From the NCBI GenBank assembly GCA_025094145.1, contig JALLLS010000087.1:62001-126000 (forward strand): a DNA stretch of 64,000 nucleotides, given 5' to 3'. This document shows positions 1 to 12,486 of this stretch, piece by piece. This stretch comes from Spinellus fusiger (lineage: Eukaryota > Mucoromycota > Mucoromycetes > Mucorales > Phycomycetaceae). Each line of letters starts with the position of its first letter. Positions within the stretch are counted from its first letter, which is position 1. The position numbers and the translations under genes are program-made. The notes below the pieces were generated by a model, which searched no databases, had not been told where the DNA came from, and saw nothing but the letters and a program-made list of their open reading frames with translations.

Positions 1-668
1 TCGTTTACTGCAAGTATGTCAATAATGGGAAAAAAAGTTGCAAGGGAAAAAAAAAAGAAAGGGAAAAAGAGAAAAGAGAGACGATAAATATTAAATATAA
101 AAAATTCTGTGAATAGATTAGAAAATCCTTATCCAATAAGAGTAAGTAAAAAAAAATTCAAGCTTTGAGCTAACTTTGACAAAATGGATGCCTCAACAAA
201 TGAAGAAGCCACCAATACTGAGCTATATAACACTTTATGCGAGAGAGAATTAGCTCCTTAATTTTACACTGATAGACTTCTATAAATAGTGGATTACGTG
301 TTTTGGTATATTGAGTGTTGTTTAAATGGTCTTTTTTTTTATTAAAATGATAAGAATTCTTATCTGTTCTGAGTAATTCAAGTAAGCAAGGATAACGTAG
401 ATGACAAATTTTCGCGTAAACATAGATTCTTAGACACAAAGATTCGACTTAATTAAAAATAAAGTTACGCATAGAGCCGAGTATCTGAGATCTTAAACAA
501 CGTCACATTGACCTTAGTACTTAGAAATTGATTCTTTTTCTCTTGAGTCCTTCTTCCCTCTTTTCTCTGCTAAGATACAACTCTTGTAATTATTAATATA
601 TATATAAATATAAATATATTTCTCGCGAGTTTATGGTTCACTAAAATAAATAATTTTCTAGCTTTAAA
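1..668. other. AT-rich upstream spacer
   Basis: No supported gene. Purine-rich at 36-84 and strongly AT-rich at 590-660, with an alternating TA stretch near 597-620 that could serve as core promoter for the plus-strand gene starting at 669. The only long open frame here, on the minus strand at 170-439, has no recognisable protein features. Confidence 0.5.
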
Positions 669-2555
669 ATGTATACAAAGAGTCATCGACATTACCCATC
701 TCAACCATCGTGGTCATCTCATCGGCAATCAGGCAGTACAATACAGCCTCATGAGCCCATGTCCTCATTACCACCCAACAACTATAAGAGATCTCATATG
801 TCCTCAGAAAACTACGTTTACAATAACCACTACAACTATAGCGACGATTTGCCTTATAGCCAAGACTGGGTAGAACCTCCCTTTGACATGCCTTCTGAGT
901 ATGAGGGGCAGCCCTACCCACCTAATTGGCAAGAGGAATGTGATACACAACAAGAGTTTTACGAAGATTATGCTGCACAATATAATGTGCTGCGCGGTGA
1001 ACCTTCCACGCCTTCTTACATACAATACAAACAACAACGCCATCCTTCCCACTTCTTAAATATACCCCATTATACTTATGATTTTAATCATAGTTATAAT
1101 TATACTTACCATGACTATTATGGAAGTAATGAATCTGATAATTATTATGCATATGACAGAGCTGAACCTGACGACGACCCCTATGACAACGAAACCCCAG
1201 AAACACCCAAAAAGACAGATATAGACAAACAATCCCATGCTTCTACCTCTGCACAAACGTCGCTCTATAACGAATATCAAAACAAACAAGCCTCTTTGAA
1301 TGGCTATGACTCCAGTGCCTCTCACCCAACCCTTGGCTCAGGTACCAACTATGTTGTCTATTCTGATGAAGAGGAAAGAGAACATACCACTACAAGTAAG
1401 CAAGCTCAAAATGGTAATAACTTTCTCTTGTCTTGTTAAAGTATAAAAACATCTTATAAAACTAAATAACACTATGCCTACATAACAGATGTTTCAGCCT
1501 CTAAATCTTTCTCGAGTACATCTCGAGTGCATAAATGCAATGAGATCATTCAAAGAATTGAACAAGATTTTCTAGCTAACAAGGAAGAGTAAGTCATTCA
1601 TTATCTCAACTTTTATGTTATATATTCTTTTTAACATTCTGATTATTTCTTTAGAATTTATAAAGAGAAATTGAGTGCCTTAAAGGCTAAATTAGAGTCT
1701 ATACAAAATGGTAACTTCAAATGCAACTACTCTAGAATAGAAAAAAAAATATTATTTTCATTCTCATACTTCTTGCCCTTGTAATATGAATACATAATAG
1801 AAGACTACAAGCCTTTGAAAGACCAAGTAAAAAAACTTGGTGGAATTCGCAGGGAGACTATTGACAAAGCAAAAATGTCTATGGAGTATCAACTAATGTG
1901 TATTGAAAGGCAATATGATGCAGATACCCGAACTGTTGAAGATGAACTTTTGGTAACAACTAATCCTACGATAGATATTAAACTAACTCTTTTTGTAAAG
2001 ACAGATAGACATGATCTTAGATCTGCTATGGTTAGTCTTCTTGACGAAAAGAAAAAGCGTTTGAAGACTGGCGATAATAGCACTGAAAGACTGAGTGACA
2101 AGTTGATTGACGAGCTTACAGATAAATATTTTGACAAGACAACTGAGCTAGCAGAAGGTAAACCATATATAATCGGAAGATAATGAATGTACTCACCTAC
2201 TATTTATTTTAAAAAAAACATCAATGATACTACAAAAGACTTAGTTTTTTTTGCCAGAAACAGAAACAAGCACAGATCAAAGCAAGAGATGCTTACTGTA
2301 GATAAAATATTCTCTAAGAAGAGTGGTATGCTTCGTGCTGTAGCAAACCGCCGACACACTGTAGATCATATCCTTTTACTTATATTTCAGGCTAATAATC
2401 TATAGCAATTTAGAATTTATATTGTTCTACTATCAAGCCTTAACATTCTTATTTTACGCATGAAAGATAGAGCTAGTCTTGATACTGCACTCACAGCAAA
2501 GAATGTTGCTGTACTTGATGCCGATATAGCATTAATTCGCAAGGTAAAATTTTAA
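669..2555 (+). CDS. SDS3: Sds3-like subunit of an Rpd3L-type histone deacetylase complex
   Basis: Sds3/BRMS1 proteins bridge the histone deacetylase and Sin3 scaffold of the Rpd3L corepressor in the nucleus. Visible exons are 669-1413, 1489-1588, 1655-1710, 1801-2157 and from 2245; all four junctions keep one frame. The Sds3 coiled-coil begins in exon 2 (EIIQRIEQDF), runs through IYKEKLSALKAKLESIQ and YKPLKDQVKKLGGIR and ends with a charged helix containing IERQYDADTRTVEDEL. The fifth exon is basic (RNRNKHRSKQ). A final stretch at 2461-2555, ending DADIALIRK, resembles the family's C terminus, but the junction into it is not resolved. The first 248 residues are a Tyr/His/Ser/Pro-rich disordered extension not typical of the family. 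Start is the first ATG in an open frame. Family assignment is by remembered resemblance. Confidence 0.72.
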
Positions 2556-3019
2556 TATTTCAGAATGGCAAAGAAACTCATACTTTAATAGAACATTGCA
2601 AAAGCAAAAGAAATTAGTGGCAAAATAGTTGTATAGTTTTTTCACCTAAATTTTCAGGGCATATTTCTTGTAATTTTCAGGAAACGAGTATATTTTTATT
2701 TTCTTTTTACCATTTTCACTATGGATCTAATGTAATATTTTACAAACACTATCTATTGTATTATCTCTCAGATCCTTTTGTTTTCTGTTTTCTTCATTTA
2801 TTTTTCTTTCTATCTATCAAAGTCCCATAGAATATATAGTATCGCTCTCTTCATTCGACTGGCTTTGCAATAATAAATATATTCAATATGGATTTTACTT
2901 CAACAGTCGAGACAAGTAAAAAGTCTTCCTATGGGTGAGTGTATCATTAAAGCAGAAGATAGTTTAATCTTTGATAATAAATCAATAAAAAGATGATTGT
3001 TTTATTTTTCTGTAATAGC
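2556..3019. other. Convergent 3' spacer
   Basis: About 460 bases between the ends of two convergent genes (SDS3-like and the glomulin-like gene). AT-rich with T-runs on both strands, consistent with two 3' untranslated regions. No further gene seen. Confidence 0.5.
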
Positions 3020-5838
3020 TCATCTACTATTTTCACATGTTGCATACAAGGCTCTTTGTTGCATGATTTGGTTGATTGTATTTTTAATTACGTCGAGTTT
3101 TACCATTTTAAACTCTGGAGACTATTAGAAATAGAATATTAGCTAAGGGAACAACATGTGATGAATTTCTTATTTTACCATAGGGTTATCTCTTGCAAAC
3201 TTTTCTTCATTCTCATTAGCCAGTTCTTCCTTATAATGCATTGTCCACTTATCTACCGTCAACTCTATAATGCTCATGTAATTCTTATCCATCCAATATT
3301 GGTTCTCTTTATCCCAGACAGTTGTCTAAAAATAATATCAGTGGAAAAGTATAGAATAATAAAGTAATTACCTTATTTTCGTATCTGTCCCGTATAAGAA
3401 GATACAGATAAAAGTTAAGTGCTTGGATCTGATAGCTATAGTCTTCCCAAAATACATCTTCTGAGTTGCACCATTCACTATTTCCTTGGAAAATAACAGA
3501 AAAAAATTCGTCTACAAGAACACGGCTAGTAAAGATAGAGGGATGCTATATTTTCATATATATATTATTAATTATCTAATAATGTAGCAGGATAACACTA
3601 CTTACCATATTATTTGTTCTGTTAAAACAACGGTTGACCTGTTCTTTTAATAGACCAATGGCTGCAACTTTCATGGTTGGATAGGGACAATTCTTATGAA
3701 GCTCCATCATCAAAAACATCCTAGCTTCATCATTGCATATGTCTAAGAACCGGCCAAGAAGCCGATAGGCTAGAAAACGAAATTCTGAATTCTCTGATAA
3801 TGAAGCGGCAGAAGAGATAATCTATATTGCTATTGTTAGGATCAAGAAGATATTTAAAATCAGTTACCTGAAATACTCTTGTCATCTCCAGTGTCTTCTC
3901 AATTCCTACTGGTCCCAGTATTTCTTTATCCAAAGTTGCTAATGTGACATTCATATCAATATTATCAGAAAGATATAGGAGTGCAAAGAGAGTTTTGTCA
4001 ACATGTAGGTCATTCTCAATACTATACAATGTAATTAGCATCTTATAAAATATTTCTATCTCTTGCTTCCTTTGGAAATACTGTACTTCATCAATAGATT
4101 TAATAAAAGACCAAGATATTTTCGACACAGCTGTTTATAGAGAATAGGCACTGAAGAATCGCTTTGGCATGTTTGATTGAGATCTTGTCTTTTCAGACAC
4201 TGATCATAAGTTGACATGATAAATACCGAGGCAATACCATTGTAGCTCAATGGAAAGTTCGTGGGGTGAATTGTATCACGATCGTTATCATCATCTGTGC
4301 TTGTTTTGTGTTATCCAGCAGAAGATACTTGTTTGATTTTTGATAAATTACCTGTTGGAGAGAGCTCATCAAAGATCAGTAAGGGATTACGTCGAATATT
4401 TAGCAGATCATCTGCTGTTACTCCAAGAAGAGAGATCAGTTTCTAGTAAAAAAAAGTATGCACATATTAATTTTATCTGTCTTTGTTTAAAATATAATGC
4501 TTACAATAGATCTCATTGCTAATTCAAATACAGGCGACTTCTTTCGTTCTGAGAAAGAAGCATTGTTAGAATATAACTCAGGCTCTTGTATCTTGTATTT
4601 TGCATGATAATGATCATTGTATGCCTTTGACAAGTCCATCTTTAAGTTTAAGATGACTTGATCAAATAAAGCTACCAGAAGATATACAAATAGATAGTGA
4701 CGTTTTATGTAGTTTACGGTTCCATCAGATTTGGCTGTATACTATTCATAATAATAGAAATATAGTTTACCATAATTAAATATTCAACTTTTTTAATGTT
4801 TGAAAACATCACTTACTACTGATCCATATTCAATAAGATCCAGAATACTACTTGTTACACTATAAGCAATATCATCCCATCGGTTTGGTTTTTCTGTTGG
4901 AGATCTCCATGAAGAGTGCACACAAAGAACTCTTTTCAGGAAATGGAGTGTCTTGATACAGTATCTTACAGGATAAACAATAAAGGAATCAAAGACTTTC
5001 GTATTTTTACAACGTTCAAGGGCTATAGAATGGCAGAAAAAACTCTTTCATAAGTCTTCTGTTTATTTGTTTTATCTATAATTTACAAATTCAATCTGAT
5101 TTACCTTTTCCTAGTCGTTTGAATATTTCAATGGATTCAATAGCCGTCTTAACACATACTTCTTCTTCGTTCAAACACATTTCCCAGTCTACTAGACTCA
5201 GTCGTTCACTTGTAAGAATGTATAGCTCACGATAGCTACACGTTTCAGATATTTTTTCTAATAATTGACTAGAAACTCTGCGTACTCCTTTACATGCTTC
5301 TATATCTCCGTGGGTAGATGTTAGAAAGGGAACCACATAGTCCACCATTTCCCAACCAAACCGTTTTATTAGATCTGTCTTTGTTATTGTAATTACATGA
5401 GCAAGTGTGAATTGTGTAAGCCAGTGACTCTTACCAGTAGTTCATCTAGTCTTTCTTTTTCAATAGCACCGGGATTATGCTTTCCAGAGAGTATTTTAAC
5501 AACTAAGCTTAGTAGTTCTTCCTGGTTTGACACCGTGTAACTCTCTGCTATAGCAAGAACACCTCTGAGCACCTCAATGAATTTCTGTTCATTATCCTCA
5601 GTGCCACTACTTATTTCTTTGGTTTCTTCCTTTTGCTTTATTGAATGTTCCATGACGAGCCGTTACTTGTTGCATCATTACTACTTGTCAGCAAAAGATG
5701 TACCTCAACAAGCTGATAGAATGCTTCAAGAATATAGGTTTTTTTCTTCAACAATTCATTTTCTTCTGTGACAATGTACTCGTCTATATTACTTTCGCGC
5801 AACTCTAATGTTGATGTATCTGTAGTAAATAGTGTCAT
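3020..5838 (-). CDS. Glomulin/ALF4/Ybp-family helical-repeat protein
   Basis: Resembles the fungal YAP-binding/ALF4/glomulin family, all-helical proteins; animal glomulin inhibits cullin-RING ligases and yeast members bind Yap1 or kinetochore parts. The role here is inferred. It reads from ATG at 5838 (MTLFTTDTSTLELRESNIDE) to TGA at 3020-3022. Secure 3' exons, all phase 0, are 3606-3821, 3372-3545, 3179-3325 and 3020-3121. Family-like stretches are CSYRELYILTSERLSLVDWE (5091-5348), NPLLIFDELSPT (about 4350-4445), PLSYNGIASVFIMSTYDQC (about 4200-4255) and FRFLAYRLLGRFLDIC with MKVAAIGLLKEQVNR (3606-3821). The junction near 4056-4130, where two overlapping frames both look coding, could not be resolved. 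About 12 exons in all. Confidence 0.6.
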
Positions 5839-6097
5839 GTCAACGGGTAATAGACAACACCCAGGACTTCACCTACGCTCTTCCAACTTCTTTCTTATGA
5901 ATGAATAACAGTCACAAATAGGAACGAAAAGTCACTCAAAATTAAATGCACATCTCTTTCCCTTTCCCTTTGCTTACTACTGATTTAGTACATTATATTG
6001 ATTTATTTTAGTATTGTAAATAAATACCTAGCAAATATATACACCTATATGGTTATTAAAAATAGCAGTAATGTGTCACTGAGAAGGGGGAGGAGGT

Positions 6098-6993
6098 TTA
6101 TGTCATTGTCCATAAATCACAGGTATTGCAAATACCAAGTAAGGAATCTTTGCTTTCTGGATCCAGCATATAGCCAATACTTCCTGAGCAGATATAGGTA
6201 TGTTCGTGTAAGGTTTTCTGAATAGCATTGGTTGTCTTTTTTTTTTAATAATAAAGATGTTGATATTTTCAAATTCATTTGGCATAAGTGATTTATTTCC
6301 TGTATATAAATATCTATCGATAGATCTAGTTACCTTTTCATTGAGGCTAAAGCCACAGCTACTACAGATCATTACTTTGACTCCATTGGAATCCACAGAA
6401 GTGAAAAGAGTAGTATTTTTACATTCCATGCATTCCATCCCATTGGTATCTATGCTCATAAATAATGCCTGCTGTCTACTCTGCTCTTCTTCATAGCACT
6501 GAATAGTGTAGGATAATTCTGCTTCTTCATCTTCATTGTAGTCTATGCAATCTGAATTCTCTTTCACTGAGATTGTAGGCATATAAGCATAGAGAAAAGA
6601 TAAAGAAAAAATAGTGTGTGCCTCGACACTTACTCATTGCATAGTCTGTCATGATTTCCTTTTCTATTTCTAGAGCAATAGAATCATCAATGCCTTCACT
6701 GCGCATAGCCTCTTCATTGTTTCTCACAAAAGCTTCCCATTCATCCTTAAAGGTCAATTGAACAAACTAAAAAAAACAAGACGCTTGTTGTGAGTTGATG
6801 CACACGTACTTATCGTAATCAAGAAAGAAGAGTGATGAACTACCTTATCCTCACGTCTCTTGTCATGTTGATCCTGTCGTGCTGACTTGACGCGCTCTGA
6901 ATACTGCTGTCTGAATTTATCCTTCCATGCCTTGTTTTTGTCTCCGGATCTTTGTTTGACCGAGGCTCGGGGTCTTTGGTAGATGGGGTCCAT
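6098..6993 (-). CDS. RPAIN: RPA-interacting protein (RPAIN/RIP-alpha homologue)
   Basis: Homologue of the nuclear adaptor that binds replication protein A and helps import it. Four exons fit exactly: 6844-6993, 6634-6766, 6334-6566 and 6098-6217, giving 211 residues against about 219 in human RPAIN. The N terminus carries the conserved WKDKFRQQYSERVKSAR helix. The middle is acidic (EEEWxAF-like DEWEAFVRNNEEAM). The C-terminal zinc region has CMECKN, then CSSCGFSLNEK, and after the last intron HEHTYICSGS and LLGICNTCDLWTM, so all metal-ligand cysteine pairs are present. Ignoring the last intron would give a wrong, non-family C terminus. It lies about 260 bases downstream of the glomulin-like gene start, on the same strand. 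Confidence 0.85.
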
Positions 6994-7347
6994 AAGAGCT
7001 GTAGTGAGATGGAAAGACCTTGTGAAAGTGATTTTTGTTTTGATTTCATTAGGTGTGACTTAATATTTCTCTTGTTCTGATAGGTGGGACGTGTAAAAAA
7101 GGAATGGTAGAAAAGTGTCATTTGGTGGAGGGTGGGGGAGACTTGTGTCTGGTGAATATGTGTAGTACTATAAGATGTAATGCATTGTGTGGATGTCTTA
7201 TTTTGCCAATTTTTAGATAAAAACAAAAACAAAAAGAAGAAAAACAGTAGCATTGGAGAAATAAAAATATAAAAAAGAAAAGAGGCAATAAATGACATTT
7301 ATCCATACATTTAGTATTGTAAGGGAAGGGTTTGTGCAGTGGCACTG

Positions 7348-7604
7348 TCATAGTGTTGTTGAGAATGTTGAGGAATTTGACCCGCACATTCCAAGAGACA
7401 TTGCTATTGTATAGATTATATTAATATATAATAGTCTGAAAAGTATATAAGTAGTTGTAATTGTTCTAGTATAGAACTTTGAGAAATACAATCTTTTTAT
7501 TACCAAACACACCTCTTGTTCCTGGTCGCTTCTGAACAGTGTTATGTAAACGAATGATTTGATCTACATTTGAAGTGCGGGATTCATTTGCCCACATTGG
7601 GTAG
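7348..7604 (-). CDS. Exon-like remnant or terminal exons of an unknown gene
   Basis: Two exon-like blocks join in frame. The first, 7513-7604, is preceded by an acceptor and ended by a GTGTGT donor; it reads YPMWANESRTSNVDQIIRLH and continues NTVQKRPGTR. The second begins near 7403 after a TAG acceptor, reads MSLGMCGSNSSTFSTTL and stops at 7348. Amino-acid use looks coding, but no upstream exons or start could be found and the family is unknown. A decayed partial copy of the first exon's end lies near 8474. It could be the tail of a degraded gene. Confidence 0.3.
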
Positions 7605-10543
7605 CTATTTAAAAATATAGAGAAATACATTATTTTTCGAAAGTATTAGACCATTATTTGAATAAAATTTAGGCCAAAGCCAAGAGTCAAGTAATTCTAC
7701 CAAACAGTAAAACAAACAAACAATAAAGAACTTTATTCATTATCTAGCACTAAATTATTGAATAGCTCATTAAATACCATCAGAATTAAATACATTGAGT
7801 AGTTAATAGTATGAACTTGGTCATTCATTTCACGTTGTTCAGAAAACAAGAAAAAGGTATTCCATATAATATAAAATATACATCTCACAAAGAGACAAAT
7901 TATAGTTTTCACATTTAGTGATAAATTCATTCCAAGACAGTGTTTCATCCATAATGACAATTTCTTGGAAATGTAGGGACTTATTCCATTCCATTTTCAA
8001 CAACATATTAACATAACAACCAAAGAATAAAGTACTTTGAGACCATTCAATTTCATGTTTCAAAGTTAAATTTAGTTAGAGTTTTTGGGAATTGTTACGA
8101 TTTAAATTTCGATGGTGTTGTTTAATCCATTAAGCTAAAATACTTAGGAGATTGTATAGCTTCAAATCTTTTACTAATATTTCAATTAGTAAATATGTGC
8201 ATATAATCATTATTACTCCTGTTGGAAATAGGGAGACCTGGTCACTTATTTCAAAATAGCTTATTATTGTGACTCCATATAAGATATAATGTAGAATAGT
8301 ATTGAAAATTAGAAAGCATATTACACTCAACATGCTGAGGTGATAGAAAGACTTTGCAATGCTTCAGAAGCGATTGCTCTATTATTTTTAGATAGAACAT
8401 CATGACAAGTATAAAAAGTATAAAAGCTAGCAATTCATTAGATATCAAAAGCTTTGCAAAATATACTTATTATATTACCAAACACACCTTTTGTTTCTAA
8501 GTTTTGAACAATAGCATAAGCAGTGAAAATAAATACACTGCTTTCATTTTTATGAAATATACTCTTTTAAACCAAATAACATAATATTTGTTCAAGGATC
8601 ATTAGTACTCCTTATTATAATGTAGATTTATACATAATTATTAAAGCTTCTGAGATAAATCAAAGCTATAATACACTGAAATTTCATGATCTTTTGAGAT
8701 TTCAGTGTAGTATTCAGGATCAATCTATCGTTATCCAGAGATATACCACCAACATATCAAATATCGAGGTTTAGAAACATAATGAACACGGATTTTTCTA
8801 CTGTTACTCGAACATTGAAGCATTACTACGAGAGAGGTTAATTTAACAATCCACCGATCTCTTACAGGAAGTGCATTATTGAAAAAGAAAGAAAAAGAGA
8901 AGAGAGAAAAGAGAAAGATTTAAGTGAACATTAGGGAGATGGAGTTTGAGTCAATGTAGATAAGACTGTACCATAACAGAAGAAGAAACAGTCCATGTCA
9001 GAAAATGCCTAACTTCATGAGTGAGATAATTGTTGCACTTGTAAAACAAAGTCACTTCTGCTCAAAAGTCAGTTATTGAGAGAATTGCAGTAGGGTCATA
9101 ATCAATCTAATTTAATACGTGAGCAATGGTACGCAATATTATTGTTGGATGATTATGGAATAGATATCTGTACAGAAAAAAAAATAGTCTTATTATTATT
9201 ATCATTATCAGCAGCTGAAATCAGATCATAAGAATGACAATTGTCGCATCCAAGCATTGGGTCACTTCAATGATGAAGGGCTTGAAAAGGTGTGTACAGT
9301 AGAGAGTATCATTAACTCCAAAAGGTAGATCTATCTCTTATGGATGAATTGCCCTAGCTCTTTATCCTCTATTTTGTTTACACCCTGCTATTAGACAATA
9401 GCTGAATAAGGGTAGTTTCACTTGTAATACTATAAATATAGAGCAACTTGAGAAAACTGAGAAAATTATATAGGTATTGTACTACTACCCTCCTTTTGGC
9501 CCATATTTAAATCTAATCATGTCTCTTTAGTTTCGATCGAGAGTGTATGTTTAAATCACCACGATTAAGATATAGTTTACACCTTTTCTATAAAGAAAAG
9601 GAACAACCAAATACTTCACAGGCACATGCACATGCAATAATATAGTAAGTTATTTTTTAAGAAAGCATATATTTATGTAAGGTATATTTCATTGAACTGT
9701 TAAATATTATATATTATATGACTATCTAAATTATAAAAATAAATTAAAATTATTATATACTGTCAAAATAATAAATACATCAAAAGCTTATCTTTTCTTA
9801 ATAATAAATCTATAAAATCTAATTTGATAATTCATAGATGTATCTTTATGCCTATTCGGATTTCAATTAGCATTACATATCTATTATTATCTTGTATGGA
9901 CACTATAGTATATAAACATCTGCCAGATACTTACATTATTAGTATAGAGTAAGAGACTAAGATATAGCAGATATTCAAGATGACCATTCAAAACTCTCAT
10001 TGGAATGATTATTTAAAATGGAGACCTTACGTATCTATAAAGTTATAGTGAAACAAGATCACTAAGGACTTGAAAAGATGTATTCTTTCATGTATTTCAG
10101 TTTAATATTTCTGTCATAATTAACTTCATTTTCTAAATATGATTTTTTAGCTATACGAAGCATGCGTATCTAATGCATAAAAGCCTTATGTAATGGCTAA
10201 GATTTTAGCACTTAATAAGTATTCAAAGTGCAGTAATATGTGAAAACAACTTATTATATAAATATACATTTTAAACTTTCAGATTTCATCATCTCATTAT
10301 TGCTTCTCAATTTTCTTTACTTTTATTATTATTATTAAAATAAAATAGAATAAAAATAAATTGATATGCTTTATGCCGAGTCAATGCGCTTTATGGTGAT
10401 AATAAATTAATGGTGGTAAAATAATTAAGTTTTTTATTTTATTGTTTCAAGGGGTGTATAGATTTGAATAGAATCGAGGGGTTTCTAATCAAGCCTATAT
10501 AATCACACCTTCAAAAGAAAATCAAACAACCAACATAAACACT
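7605..10543. other. AT-rich gene-poor region with decayed coding relics
   Basis: About 2.9 kb with many stops in all frames. Minus-strand stretches at 7839-8063 and 8130-8448 encode hydrophobic segments (for example ICFLIFNTILHYILYG) that could be remnants of a membrane protein, but no complete model exists. A short hairpin is annotated separately. From about 8760 to 10450 I see no coding signal. A TATATAAT sequence near 10496 may be the promoter of the damaged gene that follows. Confidence 0.4.
8670..8714. repeat. Short inverted repeat (hairpin)
   Basis: Arms ACACTGAAAT at 8673-8682 and ATTTCAGTGT at 8699-8708 are perfect 10-bp inverted repeats separated by 16 bases, with partly matching AT flanks. 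It could be a terminator-like hairpin or a remnant of a small inverted-repeat element. Confidence 0.5.
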
Positions 10544-11109
10544 TTGTCTCTACAAAACCTTTTCAATCCTACTTGTACTTTGGCTTTATTGCTTGGAATT
10601 AATGGTGTCTATGGAGCAAGCGATAACTGGTGGTTAGGAGATCCTCAAGATACACCATTACGCTGGCGAAATAAAGTATTTGACATTCCTAGCTGGATCA
10701 TGCCAATCAAAGGTAAGTTAAAACATAAGAAGAGCATCGACTCAATCCATAAATGTTTTCCAGATTTCGATCAAGATAAATTTCTGGGAGTTACTCTGTT
10801 TAGTGTTATAATGGTTCTACTATCTTACATCTCTATATATCATGTCTACTGGGTTTATATTTCTTCAACCCCAGAAAGAAGACGTAACATTGGTGCTTTG
10901 AACAGAAACATCATATTATATGTTATTACAACCTTCTTTGCATGTTTTAGCTTTCTCTTTATGTCCGTTAACAAGATAGGGTCACCCTTTGGTATCCTTC
11001 ATAATTTATCTGAAATATTGATTATGTTCAATATACTTATGAAAAACAATAACATAATGTAAGTGTGGTTATCTTCAAAAACATTAAAAATAATTTATAT
11101 ATTTCTATT

Positions 11110-12486
11110 CAGAGGGCGTTCCAAAACTATAATACAGTGTCACATCGAAAATCTAAAATATTTCTCATTTTCCGACTCTAATTTTCCTAAAAAAAAATCT
11201 TTTTTTTTTTTACACATTCCTCATTTCTTCTTTTTCCGCTATCATATTTATCATGTCTAACACCATCGAACAAACCACCAAGCCTTTTGGAAACAGAAAG
11301 AAAAATATCAACAACTTTACTTCTAAACTCATTGTACACGAGGCCACTCAACATGGCACCAGCCAAGTGGAGATTGTAGCCATGTTTGGCATCAGTAATT
11401 CCACTGTCAGCCTTATCGTGAAGAAGTATAGAGAAACTGGCTGTTTCAAAGCAAGGAAGAGCTCTGGGCGCAAGTCTGTTCTGACTTAGAAGGACGAGAA
11501 AGAGTTTGTATACGAGATGAAAGGGATTCATTTCAGACAATAGATCAACTTTGCAAGCAGATGACCACCAAAGTGTGCATGAGCACTTTTAGAGAAATGA
11601 TGAAGAATCTTGGCCTTCTTTCAGGATGGTTAAAAAACCTTCTCTCAGCATTAAAAACAAGAAGTTGAGGCTTACTTGGACTAGGACCTACCTTCATTGG
11701 ACAGATGAAGACTGGATGACAGTCATCTGGTCCGATGAGTCCAAGTACCAGCTAATGAGCAACAACCACTGCAACAGAGTAGTGCACAGAAAGAAGGAGG
11801 GACTGCTCCCAAATAATGTGAAGCCAACAATGAAGTTTGGTGTTGGCAGTGTGATGGTCTGGGGTTCCTTTTCTGGTGAAGGTGTTGGTAGACTTACTGT
11901 GGTGGAGGGATCCATCAATAGTGCCAAATACACCAGTATTTTAAAGAAGACCTATTGCCCCGAGCTGGCTTGTCTTTTGGTACTGAATCCAGTGGTAGGC
12001 TATGTTCTTCAAGAGGACAATGCCAGTTGCCATACTAGTAAGGAGACTAGGAAATGGAAGGATGAGAGGGAGATTGCCACTACGGAGGGGTGGCCCTCTC
12101 AGAGCCCTGACCTGAACCCAATTGAGCATCTTTGGGAAGAGTTGGACAGAGCAGTCAGAAAGAAGATGACCCCAAGGAGCACCCTCCAGGATCTGAAGGC
12201 TCTCCTGGTGCAAGAGTGGGAAAAACACCCAAGACTGTCACCAACGCCCTCATCGACAGCATGCATCGGAGATGTAGGGCTGTTATAGAGGCCAAGGTTA
12301 GAAACACCAAATACTAAGGGTTTCCACCTAATAAATCTGTATATATTATCTTGATGACCTTCTTTATACTTTATCCAATTTTCAAGTCTCTACTGTGTGT
12401 TTTTATGACAAAGAATGAGTATTTCCATAAACAAGAATCATATCGGAATGTAAAAAATATTTTAGATTTTTGTCGTGACACTGTAT
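11110..12486 (+). mobile_element. Tc1/mariner element, right end disrupted by a LINE
   Basis: Left terminal inverted repeat at about 11110-11166 and right one at about 12450-12486 match in inverted orientation: ACAGTGTCAC at 11134-11143 against GTGACACTGT at 12475-12484, plus a shared AAATCTAAAATATTT block. Between them is a broken transposase gene. The outermost part of the right repeat is cut off by the LINE at 12487; after the LINE, CTGTATTAT at 16372-16380 continues as expected for the repeat for about nine bases. The element sits directly after a TTCTATTCAG sequence that would be the acceptor of the host gene's intron. Confidence 0.75.
11253..12317 (+). pseudogene. Tc1-like transposase, several frameshifts and stops
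   Basis: N-terminal helix-turn-helix region (QVEIVAMFGISNSTVSLIVK) lies in one frame up to a TAG at 11487-11489. The middle (MVKKPSL...) continues in another frame from 11626, and the C-terminal end (RRCRAVIEAK ... NTKY, stop 12315-12317) returns to the first frame. DDE catalytic landmarks are visible: Asp in VIWSDESKYQ, Asp in LQEDNASCHTS, Glu in PDLNPIEHLWEEL, giving the DD34E-type layout of Tc1 transposases. At least three lesions mean no functional enzyme. Confidence 0.85.

Noticed and set aside
2889..3149. Plus-strand two-exon ORF (MDFTSTVETSKKSSYG joined to SSTIFTCCIQGSLL), resembling a MED18 start
   Set aside because: The minus strand here encodes the last exon of the glomulin-like gene (EFKMVKLDVIKNTINQ, stop 3020-3022) with good splice sites. 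The plus-strand reading is its shadow.
6103..6220. Unspliced C terminus of the RPAIN gene (FIIKKKRQPMLFRKPY...)
   Set aside because: An intron with proper ends joins SLNEK to TLHEHTYICSGS and recovers the family's last cysteine pair in the right frame.
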